From Hymenopus coronatus (Eukaryota > Arthropoda > Insecta > Mantodea > Hymenopodidae): 64,000 nucleotides of DNA. This document shows positions 35,310 through 46,939 of the stretch, in pieces. The notes beneath the pieces are model-generated. The model saw only the letters and a list, made by a program, of their open reading frames with translations, did no database searches and had not been told where the DNA came from. Where the stretch lies: assembly GCA_030762935.1 (NCBI GenBank), contig CM060897.1:115398676-115462675 (forward strand), given 5' to 3'. The translations under genes and the position numbers were made by a program. Every line of letters starts with the position of its first letter. The first letter of the stretch is position 1.

Positions 35310-36505
35310 ATCTAACGTGTTTCATTTTCATGTCTTTCTCTAGCTCTTCTGCAACAGATTATTCTTACAAAAACTGATCCTTTTCATAACATCGTGCTAA
35401 TTCAGATGAAAACAAAACAATAGAAACTGTTATATTAATTACTTTCTTGTAATTAGAAGGGAATTAAGAGAATACACTAGACTAAAGCGATGGTCAAATA
35501 TTTTCAGGAGTTGAGAAATTCCCGTATGAGAATAGTTTAAGTATTTTAAAACTAAAACTAATAACAAGGAAAATCTCGGAAGAGTCCCTCCACGAAAAAA
35601 TGAATGTTACAAAAATTGTGTGTTTTAATGAAATCTACATTCTTTGTGCAGTAAGTTATTTAAAAGTTATCTAGAATGAAGAGCTGTTTAGAAGCTATGC
35701 ACAAAAAGATCACGATATACATTCTATTTGCCATGTAAGTTGCCTTAAGATACATTTTTGAAATAACAATCTCGAGAGCAATTTTTTAAAAAATCAAAAT
35801 TTTCAAAAAAATTCCATGAAAAGGGTATTTTAGGGTGCTATTTCCTGAAAGTTTTCCTGTCGCATCTTTGGAAGATATGAAACATAAATACCAAGTTTGT
35901 TACTCCTGTTTTTTTTGTTTTTGTTTTTGAGTTATCGTGTTCACAGACTCACACACACACACGAACATTTTTCACAAAATGTTATACATAGATAGGTCAT
36001 TAAATTATAAGGTAATCCCTGTCACGGTCTCTCTCCACTGCGCGAGAGATGCGAGAGTCGCCGGGAAAGTGGTGCCGGCAAAGACGCTACTAAAAATATT
36101 GACCATCTGCTCCCAAACAGGCAGTATAACAAGATAAAGATGTTGTCGCTCATTCACCTAAGCTCAGCAGCAGAAATCCCTGTGTAATCTACAGAAAATT
36201 AGTGATAACGTCATGCAAGAAATCACAAGGATTGCTGCTGTTAAGCTTAGATGAGTGAGCGAGAATATTTAAGCAAATTGTGCTACCCGTATGTGAGCAG
36301 AAGGTCAATATTTCCGTAACTTATCTTAAGATACTTATTTTAGTGTCCCTTTGTCTACACCACTTTCCCGGGGGCTCTCGCATCTCTGGCGCAGTGGAGA
36401 AAGGCCTTATAATTTTACGAGCAACCTCGGTACAGGATTCTTGGACGGAAATCAATACGTTTTCTACCTTCTGTGTACAATTTACATACGTGCTAGATTA
36501 AGTAA
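35310..36505 (-). repeat. PHR copy interrupted by a fold-back element
   Basis: The tail is at about 35,318 (GTGTTTCATTTTCATGTCTT), with body to a CA tract at 35,951-35,963. The fold-back element then intervenes (36,001-36,417). Head remnants resume at GGAAATCAATACG and end at TACATACGTGCTAGATTAAG (36,482-36,501). Confidence 0.82.
36001..36417. mobile_element. Fold-back (long inverted repeat) element inside a PHR copy
   Basis: The left arm from CTCTCCACTGCGC (about 36,030) to GTGGTG (36,074) is mirrored by CACCAC (36,358) to GCGCAGTGGAGAAAGG (36,404). Complementarity continues inward (AATATTGACCWTCTGCTC; CTCATTCACCTAAGCT against CTCACTCATCTAAGCT) to a centre near 36,205. It continues outward as TAAATTATAAGG against CCTTATAATTTTA. 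The left arm has about 13 extra bases (TAATCCCTGTCAC). No ORF and no clear target duplication were seen. Confidence 0.85.
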
Positions 36506-36546
36506 AATGAAATGAGGTTACAGAAGTTATGAAATACGTTAATACC

Positions 36547-36554
36547 TTCTAGAA
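36547..36554. repeat. 8-bp target-site duplication (left) of hAT-type MITE
   Basis: TTCTAGAA is identical to 37,021-37,028. It matches the preferred hAT target form nTCTAGAn and is itself a palindrome. Confidence 0.9.
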
Positions 36555-37020
36555 CAGGCATGGCGAACAGTGCTCGGTGGTGTGATAGCTTTTCTCCTAC
36601 TTCCCCTCCCTTCGTGACTACCAAAGCATAGCGACCGGTTCAGTTGCGTGATGACATAGTACATACTGGTGTAGTTCTCAAAACAAACACTGATAGCTTC
36701 ACCTTCAACCAGTACTCCATTATATGTTACGTAATTATACTTGCAAATTTAATGCTTATAAATCATTTGCTGAGAAAAAATGAAATACACCTTGTTTGTT
36801 GTGAAATAAATATCAATAGAACAGATTCCTAATAAAATCCTTGATAACTGATTTCACCTCAAGAACATTTATCCAAACCTGGAACTGTACACAGCCCGCC
36901 ACTGCTAGAGAGAACCGCTTCCAACAGTCGCGTGTATATGTATGCTCGCCTGTAGCGACTACAGGTAAAGAGGATGGGTCTAATCTGTTCACACCTCGCG
37001 AGTACTGTTCGCCATGCCTG
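36555..37020. mobile_element. hAT-type MITE, 466 bp
   Basis: The terminal inverted repeats CAGGCATGGCGAACAGT (36,555) and ACTGTTCGCCATGCCTG (ending at 37,020) match exactly over 17 bp. A looser second block lies inward (CTCGGTGGTGTGA against TCACACCTCGCGAG). CAGG termini and an 8-bp TTCTAGAA duplication place it with the hAT superfamily. No transposase remnant is visible, so it is non-autonomous. Confidence 0.94.
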
Positions 37021-37028
37021 TTCTAGAA
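37021..37028. repeat. 8-bp target-site duplication (right) of hAT-type MITE
   Basis: TTCTAGAA is the exact partner of the left duplication. Confidence 0.9.
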
Positions 37029-37852
37029 GCTATAAACGGTTAACTAGTAACTAAATAATCACTGTTTATATTTCTACCATAATTTAAATTTAAAATGGCA
37101 TATGATATATAAAGATGCCATGAGCTTTAATCTAAAATGTATTCAGTGAATTCAAAAATTATATAGTGGGTGCCAAAAGGGAAGCCATGTGTAGTCGAGA
37201 TGGCCTGCATTAGGTAGCAAGGAAGTGCGCTGGAAGCATTAGGCGGACTTCACAAAAGTTAGGAGGTTAGCGCATTTGGAATAAAATCCCTAACTACGCA
37301 GCCATCTTGGCATCCCAGCCACAATCCCCCCCTCCCTTGCACCCACCCACTTAATCATCGACCCAAACACTCCCACTTACTTAGCCCACGACTGTGTTCA
37401 TCCGGCTGCCTACCTACCTAACGATTCAACACCCAACTTTGCATTTATCCATCACCACTCTTTTACTCTTTAATTCCCTTCCTTTTATCAACGTACCTAC
37501 CTACCTTCATTTTCGCTAAATACCTACCCTGGCTGGGGAAATTACGCTTGAACGGCGAGCTTTGTTTGCTGAACGAATGCAGCTCTCGCCTACAATACGG
37601 TCACGAACATAGACAATAGAGAAACGTTGTTATTTTTAAAGGTTTACAAAAGTTCCTTTTCTTCTTGTTCCTCAATTTAAGGTTGAGTTGGCATACTTGG
37701 TCAGTTTTCCAGGGAGGGGAAAGCAATAATTAGACTACTAAGGCAAATGCTTATTCGTACTCAGAATTCGTTACAGAATACTGACGAATTATTTAAACTC
37801 TGTTTACTTTATGTCAATTTAAGAAACAACATTTACTGTTTAAAATAACATC
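37029..37852. other. Non-coding DNA with a C/T-rich stretch
   Basis: From 37,318 to about 37,530 the plus strand is strongly C/T/A-biased, with short CACCCACCCACTT and CTACCTACCTA repeats. A weak inverted match (GTGGGTGCCAA near 37,167; TTGGCATCCCAGCCAC near 37,308) might mark another MITE. No gene recognised. Confidence 0.4.
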
Positions 37853-37974
37853 TTTACTTCTCTACACGTACTTGTACATAATGTATAGAGAAGGTATTGC
37901 ATTCCACCTAAAACTCGATACCAAGATTTCAACGGAAAAATATGCTCTTAGGTCCCCTGTATCCAAAAAGCATT
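37853..37974 (+). repeat. PHR head fragment abutting a full copy
   Basis: It has a head palindrome (CTACACGTACTTGTACATAA) and the CTCGATACCAAGATTTCAAC block. It stops at CAAAAAGCATTTTT, where the next head starts. Confidence 0.8.
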
Positions 37975-38828
37975 TTTACTTTCTCTAGCCCCATATGTAC
38001 AATATACATAGGGACAGAAAAGGTATTATAATGCACCCAAAAATTCGATACCGAGATTTCACCGGAAATATATGTTTTGAAGTCCCCTGAGTCCAAAAAG
38101 GCAGTTTTTAAAAAGACCTGTGTGTGTCTGTGGACAGCCTAACTCAAAGATTAGAAGTCTCTGAAATACCAAACTTGCTAGTTAAGTTTGGTATCTTTCA
38201 AGGATGGTACAGGAAGATTTTCAAGAAAATGCCCCATCCCAAACTACCCACTACATGAACAAATTTTAAACGATTTTGATTAAAACACCCTATATTAAAG
38301 CCATTTACATCACAAATAAAATGTGTAGCTTGCATTTTCTAGAAATAGCTTCTCAAGACATGGATGCATTTTGTTGACTTTTGCATAATAGTAAAGCCTA
38401 AGAGAAACACACAACTTACAAAACAAAAAATATAGATCTCCTGAAAACACAAAATTTATGTAACATACATTTTTGCTCTAGATTTGACCGTTTTCGAGAT
38501 ATTTCTTGTTATTGGTTTCAATTTTAAACTGCGCATCTTCTCAAACGGGGTCACTTTTCGTTTCATCTGTGTTTAGTTTTAATAGAAATGCAAAGCGAAC
38601 CGAGCTTCAACTGTTCGCAAATCGTTCGGCTTTAAAAAATTTGACTGTTGGTTTAGCTTAGTATAATCCCTTATTACCGTTATGCTTATAAGGTACTAAG
38701 TTGTAACAACAATTGATTTCATGTTTATCACGTATAGCATGATGAAGGTAGAAGAGTAGTCTTTTGTAAGAATAGTTTGTTTGCAGTACAAGTAGAGTAA
38801 GCCATGTAAATGCAACGCGACAGATTTA
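37975..38828 (+). repeat. PHR copy, full length
   Basis: The head is ACTTTCTCTAGCCCC and the GT segment is short (38,118-38,130). The internal palindrome is changed to AAATACCAAACTTGCTAGTT. The tail is GCCATGTAAATGCAACGCGA near 38,801-38,820. It uses the more divergent 3' body type, with TTTCTCAAACGGGGTCACTT. Confidence 0.85.
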
Positions 38829-38927
38829 TTGAAATTCTGAATATCAATTTAGGTCTATTGTATTCATATTATATTTACAATGAAATATTTAAAGGCACTA
38901 GCAAGGTTCATCTAAATTAATATGCAA

Positions 38928-39602
38928 ATGGAAAAATCTGATGCGTTCCATTCACATGATTTATCACTGCAACAAATTATTCTATTTACTTCATCTAATG
39001 GAGCAAAAATTAGCAGAAATAGTCTTATTTCTTGCTTCCTTGTTAGTAGAAGCGAAATAAGCGGGTACCATAGGTTAAAGTGATAGTCAAAGCTGGTTGC
39101 TCTGCGACTGAAGTCCTGTATGAGAAAAGTATAAGCCTTTATAGCTGAAAAAAAAAAAACAAACAAAGAGTATCCCAAAAACAATCAACTCCACGAAAAG
39201 GCTATTCCCAGAAAATTCAAAATATACATTTTATTTTTCACGCTAATATCTTAAAAATGCGATATTTTAATCAAAATCGTTACAGCCATATTTTAGAAAA
39301 TAAACATTTTCGAAAAATTCCATGTAAAGGGTAGTTGGGGGTGGGGGATTTTTCTCAAAATCTTCGTTCGCATCCCTGGAAGATACTAAACTTAAATACC
39401 AAGTTTGGTATTTTACGGAATTTTCGTTTTTGAGTTATCGTGTTCACAGACACACGTACACACGGACCTTTTTCTGAAAATACTTTTTTGGATACAGGGG
39501 ACCCTAAAACATATATTTCCGGTGAAATCTCGGCATCTAATTTTTTGGTGGAGTGCAATACCTTCTCTATACACTTAATACATAGCACGTATAGAGAAAG
39601 TA
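38928..39602 (-). repeat. PHR copy with internal deletion
   Basis: The tail is TGATGCGTTCCATTCACATG. About 150 bp of the consensus is missing at the jump from ATCAACTCCACGAAA to AGGCTATTCCCAGAAAATTC (near 39,197). The head palindrome at 39,565-39,600 is well preserved. Confidence 0.88.
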
Positions 39603-39607
39603 AAAAT

Positions 39608-39664
39608 AACTTTTAGAAGAGTAGGTAGAGAAAGTCATGTGATGGAACGAATCAGATTTTTAAT
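39608..39664 (+). repeat. PHR tail fragment
   Basis: GGTAGAGAAAGTCATGTGAT with ATCAGATTTTTAAT follows a minus-strand head within 10 bp. Confidence 0.7.
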
Positions 39665-39804
39665 GGTGTCTAACTCCCGTTCTTACTAAAAGCAGCACTA
39701 TAGGCAAATAACACTAATGACAAGGGGTTCTGGACTAAGTTTAGGAACCTCCAGATTTTTGTTTTTTATAGTTTGAAGAAATCCCAAGAAGAACTTTTTA
39801 TAAA

Positions 39805-39975
39805 GAAGGTCAGCGCTGGTAGCATTTGAACCGCAGGCCTCCTCACGAGACTGCGGAGTTTCTCCGGGTTCTCCGGTTTCCTCCGCAATCGTGTTTCATT
39901 TTCAGTTCTTGTATCATCAGTGTAATTACCTGCGTTGCCATTTGTACTAAAAGTGGACGTTAAACACTATTGCAC
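39805..39975. mobile_element. SINE fragment, rearranged
   Basis: A minus-strand B-box-like GCGGTTCAAATGCTACCAGC (39,834-39,815) is joined to a plus-strand body with GGAGTTTCTCCGGGTTCTCC and GTGGACGTTAAACACTATTG. The latter two are typical of insect SINE bodies and tails. The element is incomplete. Confidence 0.5.
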
Positions 39976-40219
39976 TGAGATATCTAGGCTGAGCTAATTG
40001 TCTAGAGAGCTGAATTTATATAAAGTTGATTCAATTAATAACTAGAAAAGTTGTATAAAAATACAAAGCTTTGACAAAGAATACAGCTCTCTGTATGTTT
40101 TGGTGGTACTCTAGAACTATTATCAGATGACTTGGCACCCCTCGTTCGCGAACGAAATGCTGCTATTGTGAAAACAAGTTACAGGTTTGCACCAGCGTGG
40201 AGAAGCATGGTGTCAGTAG

Positions 40220-40690
40220 AAGGGTTGAAACCAATTGAAATTCACCGTTGGATGCCAGTGCAATATGGTGAAAGTAGTTTGTATTGAACAAAAGTTTATG
40301 AGTGGACAGAAAAGCTCAAACGAGGAGTTTCAGTGTCAAAGTTGGTGGGAACTGAAAGAAGTGCTGGTAATGTCATGTTGGGACCACAAAGGAACATTAC
40401 ATGCCGAGAGGTCAAAACATAAACAGTGAGACGTAAGCCATGTATCAACATTTGAAACCTACAATTTTGTGGACTGAAGTCCAGTGGCGTACTGTTAGTG
40501 CATGATAATGCGAGACCACATACTGTTAGTCACATTAGATACCATTAAGTACCTGAACTTCGTCAGCTCCCCCCCCCCCTTTATTCTTCGCATCTGGCAC
40601 CTTTAGATTATCACATTATTAACCCCCTGAAAGAAACTCTTAGTGGCTCAAGGTTCGCAGATATGCAGTCTAGGGGGCAGTGTATAATTG
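40220..40690 (+). pseudogene. mariner-family transposase relic, third lineage, internally deleted
   Basis: The plus-strand reading EGLKPIEIHRWMPVQYGESS, then KVYEWTEKLKRGVSVSKLVG (about 40,220-40,350) matches the N-terminal helix-turn-helix region of a mariner lineage whose typical phrase is IEIHRRM..VYG. After a gap, the second catalytic motif appears as LVHDNARPHTVSHIRYH (about 40,494-40,545). GTFRLSHY-like and SGSRFADMQS-like remnants of the C-terminal LAPSDYHLF...KRF section follow. The first catalytic Asp region is missing and a C-run (40,570-40,579) has grown inside the relic. It is inactive. Confidence 0.82.
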
Positions 40691-40789
40691 AGTACGCACA
40701 CGCCCCCAAGATTTCTTTTCACGTGCAATTAAAAATCTTATCCAGCGCTGACATTATAGCATAGAACTGTAGGGAGGAGGGAATTACGT

Positions 40790-41022
40790 TGAAACATTCT
40801 GATGTGTTCCATTCACATGACTTTCTCTACAGCTCTGTAATAAAATATTGTTAAAAAGCTTATTCTTTTATATATTTCAAGTTAATCGAGAAATACAATA
40901 GCGGAAAGGTGTTATTACGTATTTTCGTACTTTCTTCCTTGTAAGTAGACGGGAAATAAGAGAGGACCATAGGCTAAAGCGATAGACAAATATTTTAAAA
41001 TGTGGTTGCTATGTGACTATCC
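40790..41022 (-). repeat. PHR tail-third, truncated
   Basis: It has the intact tail TGTTCCATTCACATGACTTT (40,805-40,824) and blocks up to GGTTGCTATGTGACTATCC. The homology ends at about 41,022, shortly before the non-LTR fragment. Confidence 0.8.
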
Positions 41023-41179
41023 ATACAACACTGCTACCGACTTCCATACTTAGTATTTTAGCAGTCATATGTTCATTTTCTTCCATTAAGTTCTTCGCTC
41101 TTTAAATTGTTCTTTCGTTCATAGCTTGCCCAGGTGGCCAGAATGAGAGTTGTATTTCAGTCTTTCACCCTTCTTATAA

Positions 41180-41760
41180 TGGAAGTCAAGATGCGGTCGT
41201 ATCAAATCTTATTATGAAGGGACCGGCTCCTATTTGTCTGCTCTGTGCACTAGAATTGTCAGTTCGTTATGTCCTGCTGGAGTGTGCTCGTCTAGCATAT
41301 CTAAGAGTCACTCTGCAGCTGCCGGCCACTCTTAAGGAGATCCTTACGGACTATACCGGAGTGGCAGATGGAATTGTTAAATGTTTATATAAATTACTGG
41401 CTAAAGAGCATTTCTAGTCTTACTTTGCTTTCTATTTATATTTCATATAATCAAGAAGTGGTAGCTTAAGTTTTTTTTTTTTTAAATTTTTAGAGTTTTC
41501 TTATTTTTTTAACACTTTTTATCACATTGATTTTTAACAAAGAGGAACTGGTTTTAATGTAGTTACTTTAATTTTTAATAACGTTATACCTTCCTCTTTG
41601 ACGTCTACCTTAGATATTTTTCTCCATTGATATTATCTCTATCTCAGGAATTTCTACAGACTTTATCCGTGATTGAGCCACGATTTATTTTATTAGGGTG
41701 CTCATTTACTAACGTTTGAGCGCCCCTAGACCCCAATCGTCATACCAAATTGAATCAGTT
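41180..41760 (+). pseudogene. 3' end of a non-LTR retrotransposon (jockey/I-like), with 3' UTR
   Basis: The open frame at 41,214-41,417 reads GPAPICLLCALELSVRYVLLEC, then RLPATLKEIL-like sequence and a stop. It matches the C-terminal end of non-LTR ORF2 proteins, where a CxxC...H..LLEC motif (here His is replaced by Tyr: VRYVLLEC) follows the RNase H region. After the stop comes an AT-rich stretch. It contains GGGTGCTCATTTACTAACG and GAGCGCCCCTAGACCCCAAT (about 41,697-41,737), the sort of 3' UTR phrase seen in I/R1/jockey-like insect elements. Everything upstream of the motif is missing or too eroded to read. Confidence 0.72.
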
Positions 41761-42184
41761 AGTCACCAAAAAGTCATAAAATACCTCATTTTTTATTTTA
41801 CTTTTTATTTTTATTTGTTTATTAATTCTTCTTTTACACTTAGCTTATAGCCTGTGAAAATATAGAATATCATTTCTCTTTAGAATTGTACATGATTTTT
41901 CATTAGCTGTTAATATATAACTGAGCTCGACAGGTTGTGCAACTCCGAATATTCAACTTTAAATTCATCGTTGTGGTGTTTTGATAGATGAAGGTCAACT
42001 GTTGCCCGCTTTATTAGTTACATTTTGTAACCATTATTGTGCAAAAATAGATAGGCTGGTTGCAAAACGTTTAAAATTCCACGTAGAACTCGCAACTCAT
42101 TCTTATATCACTATAATGTGACAGGAACAATTGCCCTCAAATACACTATTTAATAGTTACGAAATCCAAAAGAATGCATGTATA
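41761..42184. other. AT-rich spacer
   Basis: Nothing recognised. Confidence 0.4.
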
Positions 42185-42590
42185 CATGAAGGTTCATGTG
42201 TATGTGTGTGTGAGTAGCATAACTCAAAAACGAAGAGTTGGATAAATGTCCGCTTTTAATGCTTGATACAGGCAAAGTACAGGTTTGTCAAAAAAAGATT
42301 AAGAAAACATCTCTTTTAAATAAAAAAATAAATGTTTCTGTCCTTTCTAAACTGCTGTTTTAATTTTGTTTAAAATATATTCCAATTTAGTGATAAATAA
42401 AATTTACTGGTTGAGTTTCTGTAAATAGCATTGCATTCTTCTTCCATTAAATGTGTATCACTGTGAGAACATATGAAATGGGAAAAGAAACTCACTACTC
42501 AGAAACCTTTCAGCTCATTAAAATACATAAATACAGCCAAATAAATGTTTTCGTATATTAGCCATTTTCAAACTATTTTCTGCCTTATAT
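42185..42590 (+). repeat. PHR copy, strongly diverged
   Basis: GT segment at 42,198-42,212, then GAGTAGCATAACTCAAAAACG. Weak matches to the AATAAAATTTACTGG and CTCATTAAAATACATAAAT blocks follow in the right order. Confidence 0.55.
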
Positions 42591-43714
42591 TTTAGGAGAT
42601 CCCGGTAGTTTTAAACTTTTAATCCTACCTACATATCGATCAATAAGTTTCTTTGTTATCAAAGATTAAATTATATAACCTGCTTAACAAGTTTGTCTAA
42701 TGAACATGCGTGAACATTTAGAATCATCTCTTGTGTTGTAATCGTAAGACTTCCTTAACACAACTAAACACTATTTATGAACATTATGCTGCTAGTTATC
42801 CATTGTTGTAAATTGGCAAGCAATAATTCATTAAATTGAAGTTATTATTAAGCAAAAATACATGCATCACTTTTTTAATACTATAGTATTTCCGATATTT
42901 CTCAATTTGTAATGGACAGAGAAGATTATATGATTTTTTCGCGTCAGATTTGTAACTCAGCATTCAAATTATTAACAGTATAAGCTGAATCAACCAAATG
43001 GAGGAATGACGTACCTTAAGTATTTCCTTGTGTTAAATACTATTAAATACTGCTGCTAATATTATTACTATTATTATTACTGTTACTAGAATTACTATTT
43101 CTACTTAAAATGTGCTTTATTGCAGTTAAGTGTTTCCATTACGATTTTCTTAAATCATTTTGAATTTTTGCAGTATTCTGCTTCGAGTTTTATGGCTAAA
43201 ACTTCGACTATGTCTGCTTGCTTAGCATACAGCCGGATTTAACAGTATTATAAAACACTAATATCTTTTATTCAATGCATATATTTAATATTTTCTGATG
43301 AAGAGAGTACATGCCTGTTATATAGACCGCAGGAAATGAACCAGAAACATATTTGAGGTAAGCTTTGAAAACTTAAGTATCCATTTAACTGTTAACATTC
43401 TGAAGTAAAGAAGTTTAAGAAGATATTTTTTTAAATCAAAAACTGGGGAAAAGAAGTTGGAAAAACACAGAACAAGAGATTTTCCTACTCCATGAAGAGA
43501 CGATGAAGATGATGAAACTCAAAGATAATCTATAACTTGCACCTATTTAAAAGCAGGGAACATACAATAAAATGGTATTCAGCAAATACATATAAATAAC
43601 TCAGCTTATAGACAGCGCCTGACTGTATACTATGCGTGCACCTCCAGAGTAGAAGTGGTTATCGCATCACAATGAGCAATCGGCTTTTGATGCAGCTTTT
43701 TTTCTTGGATGGCA
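42591..43714. other. AT-rich non-coding DNA
   Basis: It includes an ATTATTACTATTATTATTAC tract at 43,061-43,080. No gene recognised. Confidence 0.4.
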
Positions 43715-43960
43715 AATCATTCTGATGTGTCATAGTACCTTTACATATATATACATAAACCAAGTGTTTTAACTTTAACTATATTTTTGTGTACTAAGAT
43801 TTTGTCTATCTTTTACGGTTTAACCGTTATGCAAAATCTGCAAAACTCAACCAGAATAAAGAGCTCTTCAGAGTCTATTCCACAAAATTCACAATATACA
43901 TTTTATTTAGATGTGAATATCTTTAATATACGGTATTTTAACCAAAACCGTTGAAGATTT
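43715..43960 (-). repeat. PHR internal segment
   Basis: It reads from a remnant tail (ATTCTGATGTG, 43,720) to the TTTAATATACGGTATTTTAA block. It then switches orientation abruptly. Confidence 0.7.
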
Positions 43961-44660
43961 TCTTGTATAGTGGACCGTTTTTGAGATATTCATTGTTATT
44001 CGTTTCATTTTCAACTAATTAGCTTTTTTCAAACGGAATAATGCAAGAGAGACGAACCTCAGCTCTATCACAGAGCGACCAGCTTTTAAAATATTTGTAG
44101 TAACTTTATCCTCCTTATTTCCTTTATACTTATAAGGAAGCATGTATTATCTGTCTAAAGAGTGAGTGCAGACCTCCACGAGTGGAACCTTGCGTAAACA
44201 CAAACAGATTACGTCATCATTCCCGGTGCAGGCCCTCTACAGAGCGGCAACACTGGAATGTAGCAGATGAGTTATTACAGTGGACGGGTTCGAATCAAGT
44301 CAAAATGCAAACACCGCGCGTAGTCATACGCTCACAATGTAGAAAATTAATATTCATTAGTAATAAAGAAAACAACAAGTTGAATCTGTTGTGGATCATT
44401 TAGTTTATTCCTGTTTACGTACGCTGTGTGATGTTTAGATGGTCAGACTGTACTGCACTATATTGCAGACTTATCTGACTGCTCTAAACTATGCCATGCT
44501 ACACCTCCCCTAACAACTGCATTCTTTCGTCAGACAAACCAATTCTACTTTGCTTATCTAGATTAGCATTACTTAGATATAAGAATAATCTTTTGTAAGA
44601 AAAATGTGTTTGTGGAACAGCTAGAGCAAGTTATGTGAATGGAACATATCAGATTTTTGC
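43961..44660 (+). repeat. PHR 3' half split by an unknown insert
   Basis: The PHR parts are 43,961-44,157 (ACCGTTTTTGAGATATTCAT through TAAGGAAGCATGTATTAT) and about 44,541-44,660 (TTGCTTATCTAGATTAGCAT through GTTATGTGAATGGAACATAT). Confidence 0.75.
44158..44540. mobile_element. Unclassified ~380-bp insertion inside a PHR copy
   Basis: Its boundaries are defined by the break in PHR homology. The ends GTCTAAAGAGTGAGTGCAG (44,152-44,170) and CTGCATTCTTTCGTCAGAC (44,518-44,536) are imperfect inverted repeats of each other. Composition is richer in GC than the host repeat. No coding motif was found. It could be a Tc1/mariner-type MITE. Confidence 0.5.
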
Positions 44661-45547
44661 CTATGTCACTCTTTTTCTCTCACTTCGTGACTCCACACTT
44701 CTGCTCTAAAAAGCGGTTAGCGAAGCTATTAATGCAGAACACACAAATTTCCAGCCACGTTTTCACATCTACTATGCAGGATAACGTTTGATAAAGAAGC
44801 TAAAACGCCAATGTTTAATTTTACCCTTCAGTCATCAAGAGCATCTATCCTTTAATTTAACCCCACCTCCGCTTCCTGATTGTTCACGTCATATGAGATT
44901 TGCAAAGAGCATAAACGTAATATGTTACAGGTTTCATAAATATTTCCGCTGCAACGAGTTCTCTTTACCAGCGGAACAAGAGCCGGCCATCACAAAAACA
45001 AATATCTGGTATTAGCTGAAACTGCAGGGCTTTTTCATCTCTGTGTTCTTACTAGATTGGATGTCATGTTTGCACTAGCTGCTAATGACGATGAATCAAA
45101 TATCAAATATTACAAATCCATGTCACCGTTAGTTCCCAAAGACTCTCTCTCTCTGTCCAACCCCTCGTCAGCTGTTTACTTATAACGTTTGTTGCTTTAT
45201 ACAAATATGTATTATGTCTATTTGTATTTTCTCTGAATGTATGCTTCGTCGTTCGGCATACGAAACCAAACATACGAGCAGATGCAAATATGACGTAAAT
45301 GAAAAATACTATTTCTGCTTAATTATATGAAATATGCGTGCTGTGTATAGCAGAGCTGCTCAGTAACTTGCACTCGATAGAAGATAGAGCACGCAATGTG
45401 TGTGTATACCAAAAACGTCAGCATGTATCTCAATTTATTTAACCTAATTACCCTGATCCAGCTTCACTTATACTGTACATGGACTGACGCAGTAAAACAA
45501 ATCATACAGTCAGTACTACTAGATGTTTTGGAAAATACATCAGTTGT
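44661..45547. other. Non-coding DNA
   Basis: Nothing recognised. The 75-codon frame at 44,788-45,015 has no identifiable motif. Confidence 0.4.
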
Positions 45548-46386
45548 TATTTTTACTTTCCTTAGCGTGTATGTACATACATTGTATTCCACCCAAAAAC
45601 TCAATACCAAGATTTGTCCAGAAATATATGTTTTGAGGTCCCCTGTGTAAAAAAAAAGAGTTTTCAGAAAAAGGTCTATGTGTGTCAGTTGATGACAGCA
45701 TAAATCAAAAACGAAAACACCGTTAAATACCAAACTTAGAACTGTTTAGTATCCTCCAAGAATGCGATACGAAGATTTTCAAGAAAATCCCCCTACCCCA
45801 AACTACCCTTTACATGGAAAAAAATTCGAAAATTTTGATTTTCTAAAAAATGGCTCTAAGGATTTTGATTAGAATCTCGTAAATTTACCGTATTTACTTG
45901 AAAATAAAATGTATATCTTGAATTTTCTGGGAATAGCCTCTGAAGACTACTTTATTCTGGATGAATTTTACGGATTTTTGCAATAACTGCTAAACCGTAA
46001 GAGATTGACAAAAACATAGCCCGCAGAAAATGTAAAGCATATTAAAACACACAATTTATTTTATATACAATTTTATCGTGGAGTTGATCGTTTTTAAGAT
46101 ACCCCTTGTTTTTTTTTTCAGCTATGAAAAACTTATACTTTTCTCATTCAGGAATTTGTCAACTCCTGTCCATACAAACAAAGGAGCTTCAGTCACATAG
46201 CAACCAGCTTTTGACTATCACTTCTACCCCCTTATTTCGCTTCTGCTTACAAGGAAACAAATAATAAGAATATTTCTGTTATTTTTTTCTCTTTTAGTAT
46301 GAAGTAAATAGAAGTATGAGGTTTTTAACTATACTTTTTGCAGATATGTAGAGAAAGTCAAGTGAATGGAACACATCAGAATTTTT
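45548..46386 (+). repeat. PHR copy, full length, first of a tandem pair
   Basis: The head (ACTTTCCTTAGCGTG) is followed by a body close to the consensus, including CCCTACCCCAAACTACCC. The tail reads AGTCAAGTGAATGGAACACA. Confidence 0.9.
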
Positions 46387-46389
46387 GTT

Positions 46390-46935
46390 TTACTTTCCTT
46401 AGCACGTGAGTGCATACAATGTACATAGTAGCTACAGAAGGTATTGTATTCCACCCCAAAATGAAATACCAGGATTTGACAGGAAATATATGTTTTGAGG
46501 TCCTCTGTGTTAAGAAATGTAGAAAAAGGTCCTTGTGTGTCTATTGACAGCAGAGCTCAAAAATAACACCATTAAATACCAAACTTAGTAGTTAAGTATC
46601 TTCCAAGGATGCGATACAAAGATTTTGAAGAAAATTCCCCCAAGCCCAACTACCTTTTACATGGGAAAATTTTTATTTTCTCAAAAATAGTGCTAATGAT
46701 TTTGATTAAAATGTCGTATATTAAAGATGTTTACAAGACAAATAAAATGTATATCTTAAATGTTCTCAGAATAGCCTCTGAAGATATCTTTATTCCGGAT
46801 GAACTTTGGGGTTTTTTGCATAACTGTTAAACCGCAAGAGTTAGACAGAAACTTAATATCCTAAAAATGAAGATTACGTTGAAACACACAACTTATGTCG
46901 GATACGTTTTTTTTTTAGTTGAATTGACCATCTGT
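46390..46935 (+). repeat. PHR copy, second of the tandem pair, 3'-truncated
   Basis: The head (ACTTTCCTTAGCACG) begins about 6 bp past the previous tail. The two heads share the CCTTAGC variant, suggesting that one derived from the other. It ends at the GAATTGACCATCTGTGAGAT block. Confidence 0.88.
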
Positions 46936-46939
46936 GAGA

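Noticed and set aside
37167..37325. MITE with GTGGGTGCCAA/TTGGCATCCCAGCCAC ends
   Set aside because: The inverted match is short and imperfect and no target duplication was found.
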